From Flavobacterium quisquiliarum (lineage in GTDB: Bacteria > Bacteroidota > Bacteroidia > Flavobacteriales > Flavobacteriaceae): DNA of 64,000 nucleotides. Both the position numbers and the translations under genes were made by a program. This document shows positions 8,290 to 15,959 of the stretch, piece by piece. Numbering within the stretch: the stretch's first letter is position 1; every line of letters starts with the position of its first letter. The notes beneath the pieces were generated by a model. The model did no database searches. It saw only the letters and a program-made list of their open reading frames with translations, and had not been told where the DNA came from. Location: contig NZ_WWEM01000040.1 of NCBI RefSeq assembly GCF_019308285.1, positions 43,040 to 107,039 on the forward strand, given 5' to 3'.

Positions 8290-8685
8290 ATGAAAACGAA
8301 AATGATATGGGCAAATCTGGCTGTACAGAACATACAAAAAACAATTGATTTTTATTCCGGTTTAGGATTTAGTCAAAACGGAAAAGAAACAGATGAACTA
8401 GTCAGTTTTTCAATTGCAGAGAATAATTTTATAATCAATTTCTTTATTGCGAAAAGACTCGAAAATGCCTTAAAAGGAAAATTAACCAATGCTTTAAATG
8501 AAAATGAAGTTATATTTTCTTTATCTGCTCAAAGCAGGGAAGAAGTAGAACAATGGGTCGAAATAGTTCAAAAAGCAGGCGGAACAATAATCTCTGAACC
8601 CGAAAATTACGAACAAGGTTATACTTTTACATTTGCCGATCCTGATGGACATAAATTTAATTTTCTGTATTGGCCGGGAATGTAA
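8290..8685 (+). CDS. VOC-family protein (glyoxalase/dioxygenase fold)
   Basis: A 131-residue vicinal-oxygen-chelate protein: WANLAVQNIQKTIDFYSGLGF opens the first beta-alpha-beta-beta-beta unit and FTFADPDGHKFNFLYW closes the second with the usual metal glutamate position replaced by N or F. Many such small VOC proteins have no known substrate. The ATG at 8290 fits the family start better than 8245, whose extra 15 residues would overlap the likely promoter. It converges with the DUF4262 gene, with only 4 bp between stops. Confidence 0.82.
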   Translation: MKTKMIWANLAVQNIQKTIDFYSGLGFSQNGKETDELVSFSIAENNFIINFFIAKRLENALKGKLTNALNENEVIFSLSAQSREEVEQWVEIVQKAGGTIISEPENYEQGYTFTFADPDGHKFNFLYWPGM

Positions 8686-8689
8686 AAAT

Positions 8690-9166
8690 TTAAAGTAAAA
8701 ATTCTCCAACAATAGTTTGGTCATAATCATATCCTGGCTCATTTGGAAATTTTCCTTTCAAATCTGGAAATATAAGTTGTAGATAAGCATATTCTTTGTT
8801 TTCATAAAATTTGATGGATGTTAATACGTATTCTGAAAGATTTTCATTTTTTATTTTGATAAAATAAACTGGGAAATTTTCTACCAAATCATCTATCTTT
8901 TCATTTAAAGAAACTTCACTAAACTTATATTTTTCAACATAATTTTGAATAATTTCTCCTGACAAATTAGGCCCAAGTCCAGATATAAATAACTCGGGTA
9001 TTTTAAAGTTTTCAAATATGCCTGTTGAATATGCAAAAGGTGTAAAATTATCCTCTTCTAATACAGCTGTAGTATGATATCCTTTATTTCTAATATTATC
9101 ATAAACTTTTTCAAAGTATAATTCTTTTTGTTTTTCAGTATTCTTCATTGTAATAATTTTAGACAT
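8690..9166 (-). CDS. DUF4262 domain-containing protein
   Basis: A 158-residue protein with the DUF4262 signature: YHTTAVLEEDNFTPFAYSTGIFENFKIPELFISGLG, followed by beta strands and a terminal GYDYDQTIVGEFLL. The family occurs widely as single small cytosolic proteins, often near toxin-immunity or stress genes, but has no established function. The first methionine is 6 residues upstream of a second possible start (MKNTEKQ). Confidence 0.78.
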   Translation of the reverse strand: MSKIITMKNTEKQKELYFEKVYDNIRNKGYHTTAVLEEDNFTPFAYSTGIFENFKIPELFISGLGPNLSGEIIQNYVEKYKFSEVSLNEKIDDLVENFPVYFIKIKNENLSEYVLTSIKFYENKEYAYLQLIFPDLKGKFPNEPGYDYDQTIVGEFLL

Positions 9167-9210
9167 ATTTATTAAATAGATTGGCTAATATAAAACATAA
9201 CTTCATTCTT

Positions 9211-9255
9211 TTTGCCATATGACAAATTTCCATTAAAAACTTATCCCTAACTTTC
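9211..9255 (+). promoter_or_regulatory. Candidate autoregulatory operator and -7 element of Crp/Fnr gene
   Basis: TTTGCCATATGACAAA (9211-9226) is a near-perfect 16-bp palindrome. TAACTTTC (9248-9255) matches TAnnTTTG except its last base. Centre-to--7 distance is 29.5 bp. The same operator, read on the other strand with a single base change, occurs at 9838-9853 before the SDR gene. The -7 element sits only 4 bp before the ATG at 9260, so the transcript may be nearly leaderless. Confidence 0.6.
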
Positions 9256-9259
9256 GTGC

Positions 9260-9829
9260 ATGAAAGAATTAGTAGCATACATATTGAAATTTGGCAGTTT
9301 GAATCAGCAACAGATTGATTTAATTTTAAGCAAAGCCCAAGAAAGAGAAATTAAAAAAGAAAACTATTTTTCTGAAGCCGGAAAAGTGTCTGTAGAAGTT
9401 GGTTTTATTATCGATGGAGTGATGAGAGTCTGCTATTACAACAACAAAGGCGAAGAAATCACTAAATATTTTATTGACGAGAACAATCTGGTTGTAGATT
9501 TAGAAAGTTTTGAAAACAGTATTTGTTCTTCGGCATACGTTGAAGCTGTTACCGATTGCAAAATGATTGTTTTTTCTAAAAAAGACTGGGAAGAACTTTT
9601 AAATACAATTATTGGCTGGGATAAAATCGTTCACAAAATCATTAATAAAGCATTGATTGATAAAGTCTCCAGAAGAAGTCCGCTGGTTTCAGAAGATGCC
9701 ACAACTCGTTATTTGTCCTTTATGGAAATGTTTCCTAATGTTATCAATCGTGTTCCGCTTTCTTATCTGGCTTCTTATTTGGGAATAACACAATCTTCTT
9801 TAAGCCGAATCCGAAAAAATATCCGCTAA
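9260..9829 (+). CDS. Crp/Fnr-family transcriptional regulator
   Basis: A 189-residue regulator with a cNMP-binding-like barrel (about residues 10-115) and a C-terminal HTH, SYLASYLGITQSSLSRIRKN. It is a paralogue of the proteins at 3825 and 29119. The matching palindromes before its own start and before the next gene (SDR) point to autoregulation and direct control of that gene. The effector ligand is not known. Confidence 0.9.
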   Translation: MKELVAYILKFGSLNQQQIDLILSKAQEREIKKENYFSEAGKVSVEVGFIIDGVMRVCYYNNKGEEITKYFIDENNLVVDLESFENSICSSAYVEAVTDCKMIVFSKKDWEELLNTIIGWDKIVHKIINKALIDKVSRRSPLVSEDATTRYLSFMEMFPNVINRVPLSYLASYLGITQSSLSRIRKNIR

Positions 9830-9837
9830 AGTTGCTT

Positions 9838-9882
9838 TTTGTCATTTGGCAAATGTTTTTGTTTTTTATCGGTGCAACTTTG
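9838..9882 (+). promoter_or_regulatory. Candidate Crp/Fnr operator and -7 element for SDR gene
   Basis: TTTGTCATTTGGCAAA (9838-9853) is the reverse complement of the 9211-9226 site apart from one central base. CAACTTTG (9875-9882) matches TAnnTTTG at seven of eight positions. The operator centre lies 29.5 bp before the -7 element, about -41 relative to the expected transcription start, the classical class II activator position. Confidence 0.6.
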
Positions 9883-9908
9883 TAATCAATAATTTAAAAA
9901 GATAAAAA

Positions 9909-10646
9909 ATGGATTCAGTATTAATTACAGGTGCAAATAGAAGTATAGGTTTAGAAACTGCAAAACAGCTTTCAAAAAAAGGATTATTCATTTATTTAGG
10001 ATGCCGTGATCTTCAAAAAGGTGAGGAAGTTGTAAAAGAACTAACTCAAAACGGATTCGAAAACATTAAAGCAATTCAAATCGACGTTACAAATGCTGAA
10101 AGTGTTTTGGAAGCTAAAAATCTTGTAGAGAAAGAACAGGGAAAACTCGATATTTTAATTAATAACGCCGGAATTCTAGGAGATGTACCACAAGATTCTT
10201 CGTCAACTTCGGTTGAAAATATTCAAAATGTATTTGATACGAATTTTTTTGGTGTCATCAGAGTCACACAGACATTTCTGGAATTGCTTAAAAAATCTAA
10301 AAATCCTAGAATAAGCAATATTACATCTGGTCTTGGTTCGTTAACGTTACACAGCGATCCTGCCTGGAAATATTATGCAATTAAGGCAGTTTCTTATGTT
10401 TCATCTAAAACGGCCTTAAATGCGTTCACTGTGACTTTAGCTTATGAATTAAAAGATTTAGGTTTCAAGGTAAATGCGATTGATCCAGGTTATACCGCAA
10501 CAGATTTTAATCATCACAGCGGACCTGGAAGTGTAGAAAGTGCTTCAAGCTTTATCATTAAACATACTCTGACAGATGAAAACGGACCAACCGGAAAATT
10601 CTTCAGCAATGATATCGAAGACAAAAGTGAAGAAAGTCCGTGGTAA
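9909..10646 (+). CDS. Short-chain dehydrogenase/reductase
   Basis: A 245-residue NAD(P)-dependent SDR. The cofactor motif TGANRSIG is at residues 6-13, the NNAG strand motif appears in LDILINNAGILG, and the catalytic YxxxK is in VSYVSSKTALN, with an upstream serine in the ITSG segment. It is a classical-type reductase acting on a carbonyl or alcohol substrate that cannot be named. It follows the Crp/Fnr gene by 79 bp that hold its operator. Confidence 0.92.
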   Translation: MDSVLITGANRSIGLETAKQLSKKGLFIYLGCRDLQKGEEVVKELTQNGFENIKAIQIDVTNAESVLEAKNLVEKEQGKLDILINNAGILGDVPQDSSSTSVENIQNVFDTNFFGVIRVTQTFLELLKKSKNPRISNITSGLGSLTLHSDPAWKYYAIKAVSYVSSKTALNAFTVTLAYELKDLGFKVNAIDPGYTATDFNHHSGPGSVESASSFIIKHTLTDENGPTGKFFSNDIEDKSEESPW

Positions 10647-10666
10647 AAGATTTTTAAAACATTACA

Positions 10667-10704
10667 AAAACTCCAAAGTCAAGTAGATTTTGGAGTTTTT
10701 ATTT
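10667..10704 (+). terminator. Intrinsic terminator after SDR gene
   Basis: Arms AAAACTCCAAA and TTTGGAGTTTT pair around a short loop and are followed by T-rich sequence. It lies 20 bp after the SDR stop. Confidence 0.75.
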
Positions 10705-10767
10705 TTAAAACCAATCGTTTTTAGAATTAAATTATAATTAGTAAAATACTTTGAGTATAGTTTTTCT

Positions 10768-10907
10768 AAACACATAGAAACATAATTTCAAGAACCGCTT
10801 AAAGGCATTTCATTTATATTAATACACATAGCAAAAACTATGTGTTAGAAACTAGTTTCTTTTTGTTTTCTTTTTCAGACAAGCAAATACTATGTTTCTA
10901 TGTGTTT
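10768..10907. repeat. MITE-like element, copy 1 (17-bp terminal inverted repeats)
   Basis: A 140-bp non-coding element bounded by perfect 17-bp inverted repeats (AAACACATAGAAACATA at 10768-10784 and its complement at 10891-10907). Inside are a hairpin ACACATA/TATGTGT (10824-10845) and the 14-bp palindrome AGAAACTAGTTTCT (10847-10860). A second copy with the same layout is at 27926-28061. It fills most of the 337-bp gap between the SDR and map genes; no gene is seen in the gap. Confidence 0.82.
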
Positions 10908-10983
10908 AAAAATACCCTGAGAGAAAGAATAATAAAATTTAAAGCGGTAAATTAGTAGCCTGAAAATTTCTAAAACAAAAAGC

Positions 10984-11748
10984 ATGTCAATTACAACAGA
11001 AGCAGAATTAGCCGGAATGAAAAAAGCCAGCGAGGCCGTTGCATTTACTTTAAAAGAAATGAGAAAGTTTGCCAAAGCAGGTATGTCAACCAAAGAATTG
11101 GACGAATACGGCGGACAAATACTAAAAAGTTTCGGAGCCAAATCGGCACCTTATGAAACTTATGGTTTTCCAGGCTGGACTTGCATCAGTGTTGATAATG
11201 AATTTTGCCACGGAATTCCTTCTGATAAAAGAATTCTGCAGGAAGGAGATTTAATCAATATTGATGTTTCTGCCGAATTAGACGGTTTTTGGTCAGATAA
11301 TGGAGGTTCTTTTGTGATTGGAGAAGATGTAAATGAACATCAAAAACTGATTGAAGCTTCTAAACAAATTCTTCATAAAGCAATTCATAACATAAAAGGC
11401 GGTGTTCGTATTTCTGACATCGGATTTTTAATTGAAACCGAAGCGAAGAAAAAAGGTTATAAAGTTATTAAAAACCTAACCGGACATGGAGTAGGGAGAA
11501 GTCTTCACGAAGCACCGCACGAAATTGCCAATTACAGAGACCGTTTTAATGTAACAAGATTTAAAAAGAATTCGGTTGTCGCAATTGAAACGTTTATTTC
11601 TACGACCTCTACTTATGCAGAAACAATGAAAGACGGCTGGACAATGGTTGGAAATAAAGGCGGTTTTATGGCACAACACGAACATACAATTGTCGTTACA
11701 GAAGGCAAGCCAATCATTTTGACAGAAATGAATGAAATCTGGAATTAA
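10984..11748 (+). CDS. map: Methionine aminopeptidase, type I
   Basis: A 254-residue enzyme that removes the initiator methionine from nascent proteins in the cytosol. The pita-bread-fold ligands are all visible: NIDVSAELDGFWSDNGG (two aspartates), GHGVGRSLHEAP (histidine), IETFIS (glutamate) and QHEHTIVVTEG (glutamate). The length matches type I without an N-terminal extension. This copy is not next to ribosomal genes, so it may be a second map paralogue; the canonical one usually lies in the S10-spc-alpha region. Confidence 0.92.
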   Translation: MSITTEAELAGMKKASEAVAFTLKEMRKFAKAGMSTKELDEYGGQILKSFGAKSAPYETYGFPGWTCISVDNEFCHGIPSDKRILQEGDLINIDVSAELDGFWSDNGGSFVIGEDVNEHQKLIEASKQILHKAIHNIKGGVRISDIGFLIETEAKKKGYKVIKNLTGHGVGRSLHEAPHEIANYRDRFNVTRFKKNSVVAIETFISTTSTYAETMKDGWTMVGNKGGFMAQHEHTIVVTEGKPIILTEMNEIWN

Positions 11749-11764
11749 ATAATTCTTAATACAC

Positions 11765-11797
11765 AAAAACTCCATTACTTCTAATGGAGTTTTTTTA
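11765..11797. terminator. Bidirectional terminator between map and acetyltransferase
   Basis: Twelve-bp arms AAAACTCCATTA and TAATGGAGTTTT with a 4-nt loop, A run on the left and T run on the right. It separates two convergent genes and overlaps the stop codon of the minus-strand gene. Confidence 0.85.
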
Positions 11798-12337
11798 AGC
11801 GAGATTATTCTGTTTATTAAATTTCGCTACTAAGTTTTTATTTGTTTCTATGATTTTCTGAGGATTAATCATATTTGAATTAAATATGAAATCATAATCT
11901 TTATCTTTCACTTTAAACTGATTTACACCATAAGCCACACTATTTGCAGGAATACTTTTGGTTATAATGGCTCCGGCACCAATAACCGAATTTTCTCCAA
12001 TTACTATTGGTCCTAAAATTTTGGCCCCATCAGCAATAATAACATTCCTGGCAATAATTGGATTTCCAACATTCTCCCATTCATTGGTGATTTTGCTGTA
12101 TTTCAGATTAGCTCCAATAGAAACATTTTGAAAGATGACGACATTTTCACAGATTTTAGAAGCCACAATTGTGCATCCTCGTCCATGATGTGCAAACAAA
12201 ACGCTTCTGTCCATTTCGGCACAATTTATTTCACAGCAATAAAGCTTTTCTAATAAATTGCCTGCAATTTCTCTTAAAAAACTGTTCTTTGAATGGCAAT
12301 TTATTCTAACCAATGTATTAAACATATTTTTTATCAA
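11795..12337 (-). CDS. Hexapeptide-repeat acyltransferase (serine acetyltransferase-like)
   Basis: A 180-residue left-handed beta-helix transferase. The hexapeptide region runs from about residue 60 to 140 with GCTIVASKICENVVIFQNVSI and GAKILGPIVIGENSVIGAGAIITKSIP. The histidine pair in LFAHHGRGC matches the catalytic site of CysE-like O-acetyltransferases. The N-terminal helical domain of true serine acetyltransferase is short here, so the acceptor could be a sugar or serine. It is monocistronic. Confidence 0.75.
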   Translation of the reverse strand: MIKNMFNTLVRINCHSKNSFLREIAGNLLEKLYCCEINCAEMDRSVLFAHHGRGCTIVASKICENVVIFQNVSIGANLKYSKITNEWENVGNPIIARNVIIADGAKILGPIVIGENSVIGAGAIITKSIPANSVAYGVNQFKVKDKDYDFIFNSNMINPQKIIETNKNLVAKFNKQNNLA

Positions 12338-12380
12338 ATATTAATCATTACACTTATAATTAACAATTTATAATTCCTAA

Positions 12381-12785
12381 TTAAATCGGTTCCCAAAGTT
12401 CAATTTTATTGCCTTCAGTGTCCATTATATGAACAAACTTTCCATAATCGTACGTTTCAATATCATCGAGAATCGTCACTCCGTTTGCTTTGAGTTTTTC
12501 TAAAAGACCTTCGATATTCTGAACACGGTAATTTATCATAAACTCTTTTTTGGATGGCGAAAAATATTCGTCACCTTTCTTAAAAGGACACCATTGTGTT
12601 GATTCTATTTGTTCCGGATTATCAATATTTCGGGACTCAAAACTTGACGATCCCCAATCGTTAATTTCCAATCCTAAATTTTTGGCGTACCAGTCTTTCG
12701 TTTCTTTTGGATTATCCATAAAAAAGAAAATACCTCCAAGTCCTGTTACTTTTGGTGTTTTGTCTGATGAATTATAATCTTTCAT
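12381..12785 (-). CDS. VOC-family protein (glyoxalase-like)
   Basis: A 134-residue VOC protein: GLGGIFFFMDNPKETKDWYAKNLGLEI opens the first module and FVHIMDTEGNKIELWEP closes the second, with the terminal ELWEP glutamate typical of the metal ligand. It may bind a divalent metal and act on a small electrophile. The substrate is unknown. It lies 43 bp upstream of the acetyltransferase gene on the same strand. Confidence 0.85.
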   Translation of the reverse strand: MKDYNSSDKTPKVTGLGGIFFFMDNPKETKDWYAKNLGLEINDWGSSSFESRNIDNPEQIESTQWCPFKKGDEYFSPSKKEFMINYRVQNIEGLLEKLKANGVTILDDIETYDYGKFVHIMDTEGNKIELWEPI

Positions 12786-12896
12786 GATTTCTTCTTTTAT
12801 TTAATATCTAAGGTAAATTATTTTTCTGTACGATCGTATTTTATATTCTGCTGTCTATTTAAATAATTTTATAATTTTAAGGTCAAATGAATCTAA

Positions 12897-13661
12897 ATGA
12901 AAAATATTCCATTATTGATAATTTTTGTTTTTCTTGCCAATTGCAATAAATCATCTGAGCATAATAAAACTTCTTCAAAAGTAGTTATGAACCAGAAAGA
13001 AATAAAGAATCAGGTTAAACATAAAATAATTAAAGCAGAAGAGAGTTTTACAGAAACTGAAACTTTTATAGACAGCACTAGAATTGCTGAAAAGGGAAAA
13101 TATAAAATTGAAATTACCCAAACTACAATTGATAATAATACCAATGTTTCTTTTAAACTTTTTCTAAAGCAAAATGATAAATGGAAGAATATTCAAAAAT
13201 ATTCTTTACCAAAAGAAAGTGATATCCCTTTGATTACAGAAATTGAAGATTTCAATAACGACGGATTCAATGACTTTACAATTCATTATTCAACAGCTGG
13301 AAGAGGAGCTAATGATATCAGAAAATTGTTTATTTTTTCAAATAAAGAGCATAAATTTATAGAAATAAAGAATTCAGATTTGTATCCTAATCTTCAATAC
13401 AATGAAAAGCTGGATTGTATTGACGCTTTAAGTGTTTATGCAGGTTCAAGCACAACATTTTTAAAACTTAGAAAAGATCATTTAGTTGAATTTGCCAGAG
13501 TAGATTTTATGGATGGAAAAATTGAAATTTATTTGATTGAAAAAAATAAAAAAAGAAAGCTTCGATCTGAAACTTATTCCGGTTCAAATGATGAAATGAT
13601 TAGATTCATAAATTATAATCCTCTTGAAGAATATGATTATGAAGTTAATTCAACACAATAG
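12897..13661 (+). CDS. Lipoprotein with VCBS/FG-GAP-like segment
   Basis: A 254-residue exported protein with a lipobox (IFVFLANC, C16) and a low-complexity linker. The middle section EIEDFNNDGFNDFTIHYST resembles the calcium-binding repeat of integrin-like/VCBS proteins, followed by a beta-rich domain. It is anchored in the envelope; function is unknown. The next gene follows after 30 bp. Confidence 0.72.
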   Translation: MKNIPLLIIFVFLANCNKSSEHNKTSSKVVMNQKEIKNQVKHKIIKAEESFTETETFIDSTRIAEKGKYKIEITQTTIDNNTNVSFKLFLKQNDKWKNIQKYSLPKESDIPLITEIEDFNNDGFNDFTIHYSTAGRGANDIRKLFIFSNKEHKFIEIKNSDLYPNLQYNEKLDCIDALSVYAGSSTTFLKLRKDHLVEFARVDFMDGKIEIYLIEKNKKRKLRSETYSGSNDEMIRFINYNPLEEYDYEVNSTQ

Positions 13662-13691
13662 AATTAATTATAAATCTTAAAAAAGACTCTC

Positions 13692-14042
13692 ATGAAAAAC
13701 GACAGAGTATACAAAATACTATTTGCCAGTGTTTACCCAATGTACATTCAAAAGGCAGAAAAGAAGGGAAGAACCAAAGAAGAAGTAGACACCGTAATTT
13801 TATGGTTAACAGGTTATAGCGAATCTCAATTTAAAGATCAGATTGAAAAGAAATCAGATTTGCAAACTTTCTTTGATGAAGCACCAAAACTAAATCCTAA
13901 TGCTTCAAAAATTACGGGAATGATCTGTGGTTATCGTATTGAAGAAATTGAAGATCCATTGATGAAAAAAATTCGTTATATGGATAAATTAGTAGATGAA
14001 TTGGCGAAAGGAAAGAAAATGGAAAAGATTCTGAGGGAATAA
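13692..14042 (+). CDS. DUF2200 domain-containing protein
   Basis: A 116-residue cytosolic protein matching DUF2200 over its full length: RVYKILFASVYPMYIQKAEKKGR, VILWLTGYSE, a central FFDEAPKLNPNASKITGMICGYR and a terminal KIRYMDKLVDELAKG. The family is widespread, single-domain and without a known function. Confidence 0.88.
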   Translation: MKNDRVYKILFASVYPMYIQKAEKKGRTKEEVDTVILWLTGYSESQFKDQIEKKSDLQTFFDEAPKLNPNASKITGMICGYRIEEIEDPLMKKIRYMDKLVDELAKGKKMEKILRE

Positions 14043-14046
14043 AAAC

Positions 14047-14077
14047 AAAACCTCCAAAATAATATTCCGAAGGTTTT
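14047..14077. terminator. Weak hairpin between DUF2200 and DUF4256 genes
   Basis: Seven-bp arms AAAACCT and AGGTTTT with a 17-nt loop lie between convergent stops. The long loop makes it a weak terminator candidate. Confidence 0.4.
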
Positions 14078-14089
14078 ATGTCATTATTT

Positions 14090-14656
14090 CTAAACTCTTA
14101 GTAAACCGCGAAATCCTCGTGCGGCGTAATAAGATTCTGCGCCGTTATGATAAACAAAAACGGTATTGTATCTAAAATCAGAAAAAATAGCTCCTCCTAA
14201 TTTTCTAATTCCTGTTGGAGTTAAAATCCAGCTTGATGTTTTAGTATCAAATTTTCCAAACTTTTGGAGCTCTTTGTATTGTTCTTCATTTAGAATTTCA
14301 ATTCCCATTTCTTCCGCCATATTAATAGCGCTGTTTAAAGGTTTGTGCTCTTTTCTTTTTTCAAGCGCTTCATGATCGTAACAAACACTTCTTCGACCTT
14401 TTGGACTTTCAGGAGAACAATCTACAAAAAGATATTCTTTTGTTTTTTCATCATAGCCAATAACATCCGGTTCGCCTTCAGTTCTTTCCATTTCATCCAA
14501 TGACCACAATTTTTTAGGATTGGTTTTTAATTTGGCTTCAATAGCTGACCATTCCAAATTTTTATGTCTGTTTGGATTTTTTTCAAAACGTTTTTCCAAC
14601 GTATTTAAAATCTCTTCTTGTTCGTTGGCAGTCAATTCTCTTTTCATAACATTCAA
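14090..14656 (-). CDS. DUF4256 domain-containing protein
   Basis: A 188-residue protein matching DUF4256: MKRELTANEQEEILNTLEKRF start, the central EPDVIGYDEKTKEYLFVDCSPESPKGRRS segment and a GGAIFSDFRYNTVFVYHNGAESYYAARGFR end. The ATG at 14647 is an equally good start. Function is unknown. It is the last gene of a minus-strand operon arsR-SRPBCC-DoxX-DUF4256, with gaps of 2-3 bp. Confidence 0.88.
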   Translation of the reverse strand: MNVMKRELTANEQEEILNTLEKRFEKNPNRHKNLEWSAIEAKLKTNPKKLWSLDEMERTEGEPDVIGYDEKTKEYLFVDCSPESPKGRRSVCYDHEALEKRKEHKPLNSAINMAEEMGIEILNEEQYKELQKFGKFDTKTSSWILTPTGIRKLGGAIFSDFRYNTVFVYHNGAESYYAARGFRGLLRV

Positions 14657-14659
14657 ATT

Positions 14660-15037
14660 TTAGTTTGCAGAACATTTTCTGTTCTCTGGTCTGTAATACC
14701 AGGAAACAATGGTCAAAACAATTAATAATATTGGGCCGAAAAGTTCTTTAGCACTGTCACCAACCGCCAGATGAGAAACTACAGCTCCAGACATGGCAAA
14801 GAAAAAGCCTGCATAAGCCCATTCTTTCAGTAAGCCAAATTTCGGAATTAATATCGCAATCACACCTAAAAGTTTCCAGACACCTAAAAGCGTTAGAAAA
14901 TAAAGCGGATAACCTAAATGTTTCATCATTTCCGTTTCTTCTTTTATCAGCATTAATTGTACAATTCCTGTCGATATCATTCCTAAAGACAGCCAAAGTG
15001 TGGCAATCCAATAGATGATTTTGTTTCGTTTACTCAT
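14660..15037 (-). CDS. DoxX-like four-helix membrane protein
   Basis: A 125-residue protein with four predicted membrane helices (near residues 7-29, 44-66, 72-93 and 98-117), as in the DoxX-like family. The motif FLTLLGVWKLLGVIAILIPKF is characteristic. It sits between SRPBCC and DUF4256 genes in one operon, an arrangement often seen for this family. Its reaction is unknown. Confidence 0.85.
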   Translation of the reverse strand: MSKRNKIIYWIATLWLSLGMISTGIVQLMLIKEETEMMKHLGYPLYFLTLLGVWKLLGVIAILIPKFGLLKEWAYAGFFFAMSGAVVSHLAVGDSAKELFGPILLIVLTIVSWYYRPENRKCSAN

Positions 15038-15039
15038 GA

Positions 15040-15507
15040 TTATTTTATTTTAGTTACAATTTCTTCTAATCGATTGTGAGCCATATTTAAACCTTGTGCA
15101 AATGGCAGTTTCAATTGATTTGTCCTGTGCTCAATTGATTTGTAAATAATCTGCATCGTAAGTTTACTGGTTTCATCTGTAAGTTTGTCGAATTCCAAAA
15201 ACTCCAACTGCGGTGCAAAATTGATATTATCCATTTCAAAAGTGCGGACAATTCTTTCATTCGGAATAAAATCATGAATCACCCCGTTTGCTCTAAAAAC
15301 AACACTTCCATTAGGATCACTGGTTTCAAATTCCCATGAACCGTATTTTTTACTTTCCAGTTTTATCACTTTAGTTCCCATCCATTGTGCTACAATTTCA
15401 GGATCTTCGTAGGCTCTGAAAAGCAATTCTACAGGCAGATCAAATTCTCTGGTAATCGTAAGATCGTGTCTGTTGTCTTCGGCATGAATTTTTGTTTTCT
15501 TTTCCAT
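15040..15507 (-). CDS. SRPBCC (AHSA1-like) domain protein
   Basis: A 155-residue START-like ligand-binding protein of the AHSA1 group: TITREFDLPVELLFRAYEDPEIVAQWMG opens the domain and FAQGLNMAHNRLEEIV closes it. It is cytosolic and probably binds a hydrophobic small molecule. Its start follows the arsR stop by 3 bp, the classic arsR-SRPBCC pair in which the regulator controls the binding protein. Confidence 0.9.
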   Translation of the reverse strand: MEKKTKIHAEDNRHDLTITREFDLPVELLFRAYEDPEIVAQWMGTKVIKLESKKYGSWEFETSDPNGSVVFRANGVIHDFIPNERIVRTFEMDNINFAPQLEFLEFDKLTDETSKLTMQIIYKSIEHRTNQLKLPFAQGLNMAHNRLEEIVTKIK

Positions 15508-15510
15508 GGT

Positions 15511-15828
15511 TTATTTTTTATAGTTTTTCATAATCGATTCGAGTTTGTTGAAACGATCGTCCCACATTTGTCTGAACGGTTCAATGAAGTTGTCAATTTC
15601 TTTCATTTTTTGAGGATTTAAATGATAATAAATTTCTCTTCCGCTTTGTGTTTGATGCAATAATTCACATTCGTTTAAAATCTGAATATGTTTCGAAATC
15701 GTCTGTCTTGACGAATTAAAGTTGGCTGCAATGGCACCTGGCGTCATTGCTTGTACGGCAACCAGACTCAATATAGCTCTTCGGGTCGGGTCGGCTATTG
15801 CCTGAAATACATCTCTTCTAATTTCCAT
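15511..15828 (-). CDS. ArsR-family winged-helix repressor
   Basis: From the ATG at 15828 the protein is 105 residues. IRRDVFQAIADPTRRAILSLVA and the recognition helix NFNSSRQTISKHIQILNE are typical of ArsR/SmtB-type repressors. No metal-binding cysteine pair is visible, so it probably senses something other than a metal. The frame stays open to 15876, but that would put the promoter and repeats at 15835-15876 inside the gene, so the shorter start is preferred. It leads the four-gene operon. Confidence 0.88.
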   Translation of the reverse strand: MEIRRDVFQAIADPTRRAILSLVAVQAMTPGAIAANFNSSRQTISKHIQILNECELLHQTQSGREIYYHLNPQKMKEIDNFIEPFRQMWDDRFNKLESIMKNYKK

Positions 15829-15834
15829 TACGCA

Positions 15835-15876
15835 GTTATTTGACTGCAAATATAATGAAGTCATTTGATTGCACAA
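15835..15876 (-). promoter_or_regulatory. Promoter with direct-repeat operator of arsR-SRPBCC operon
   Basis: On the minus strand TTG (15876-15874), 19 bp, then TATATTTG (15854-15847) is a perfect Bacteroidota promoter. Two direct repeats read TGCAATCAAATGAC (15873-15860) and TGCAGTCAAATAAC (15848-15835), 25 bp apart; the downstream copy abuts the -7 element. Binding of the ArsR product there would block transcription. Confidence 0.65.
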
Positions 15877-15904
15877 TCTTATTTTGGTTTTATTTAAAAA
15901 AAAG

Positions 15905-15937
15905 AAAAACCTTCAAATGGTTAATTTGAAGGTTTTT
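15905..15937 (-). terminator. Terminator after Ntn-hydrolase gene
   Basis: Fourteen-bp arms AAAAACCTTCAAAT and ATTTGAAGGTTTTT with a 5-nt loop. On the minus strand it lies 23 bp past the stop codon at 15960. Confidence 0.85.
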
Positions 15938-15959
15938 AAAGCTCTTTGCAACCAATAAA

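Noticed and set aside
10768..10907. CRISPR array or tandem repeat at the MITE-like element
   Set aside because: There is one copy per site with inverted, not direct, repeats and no cas genes.
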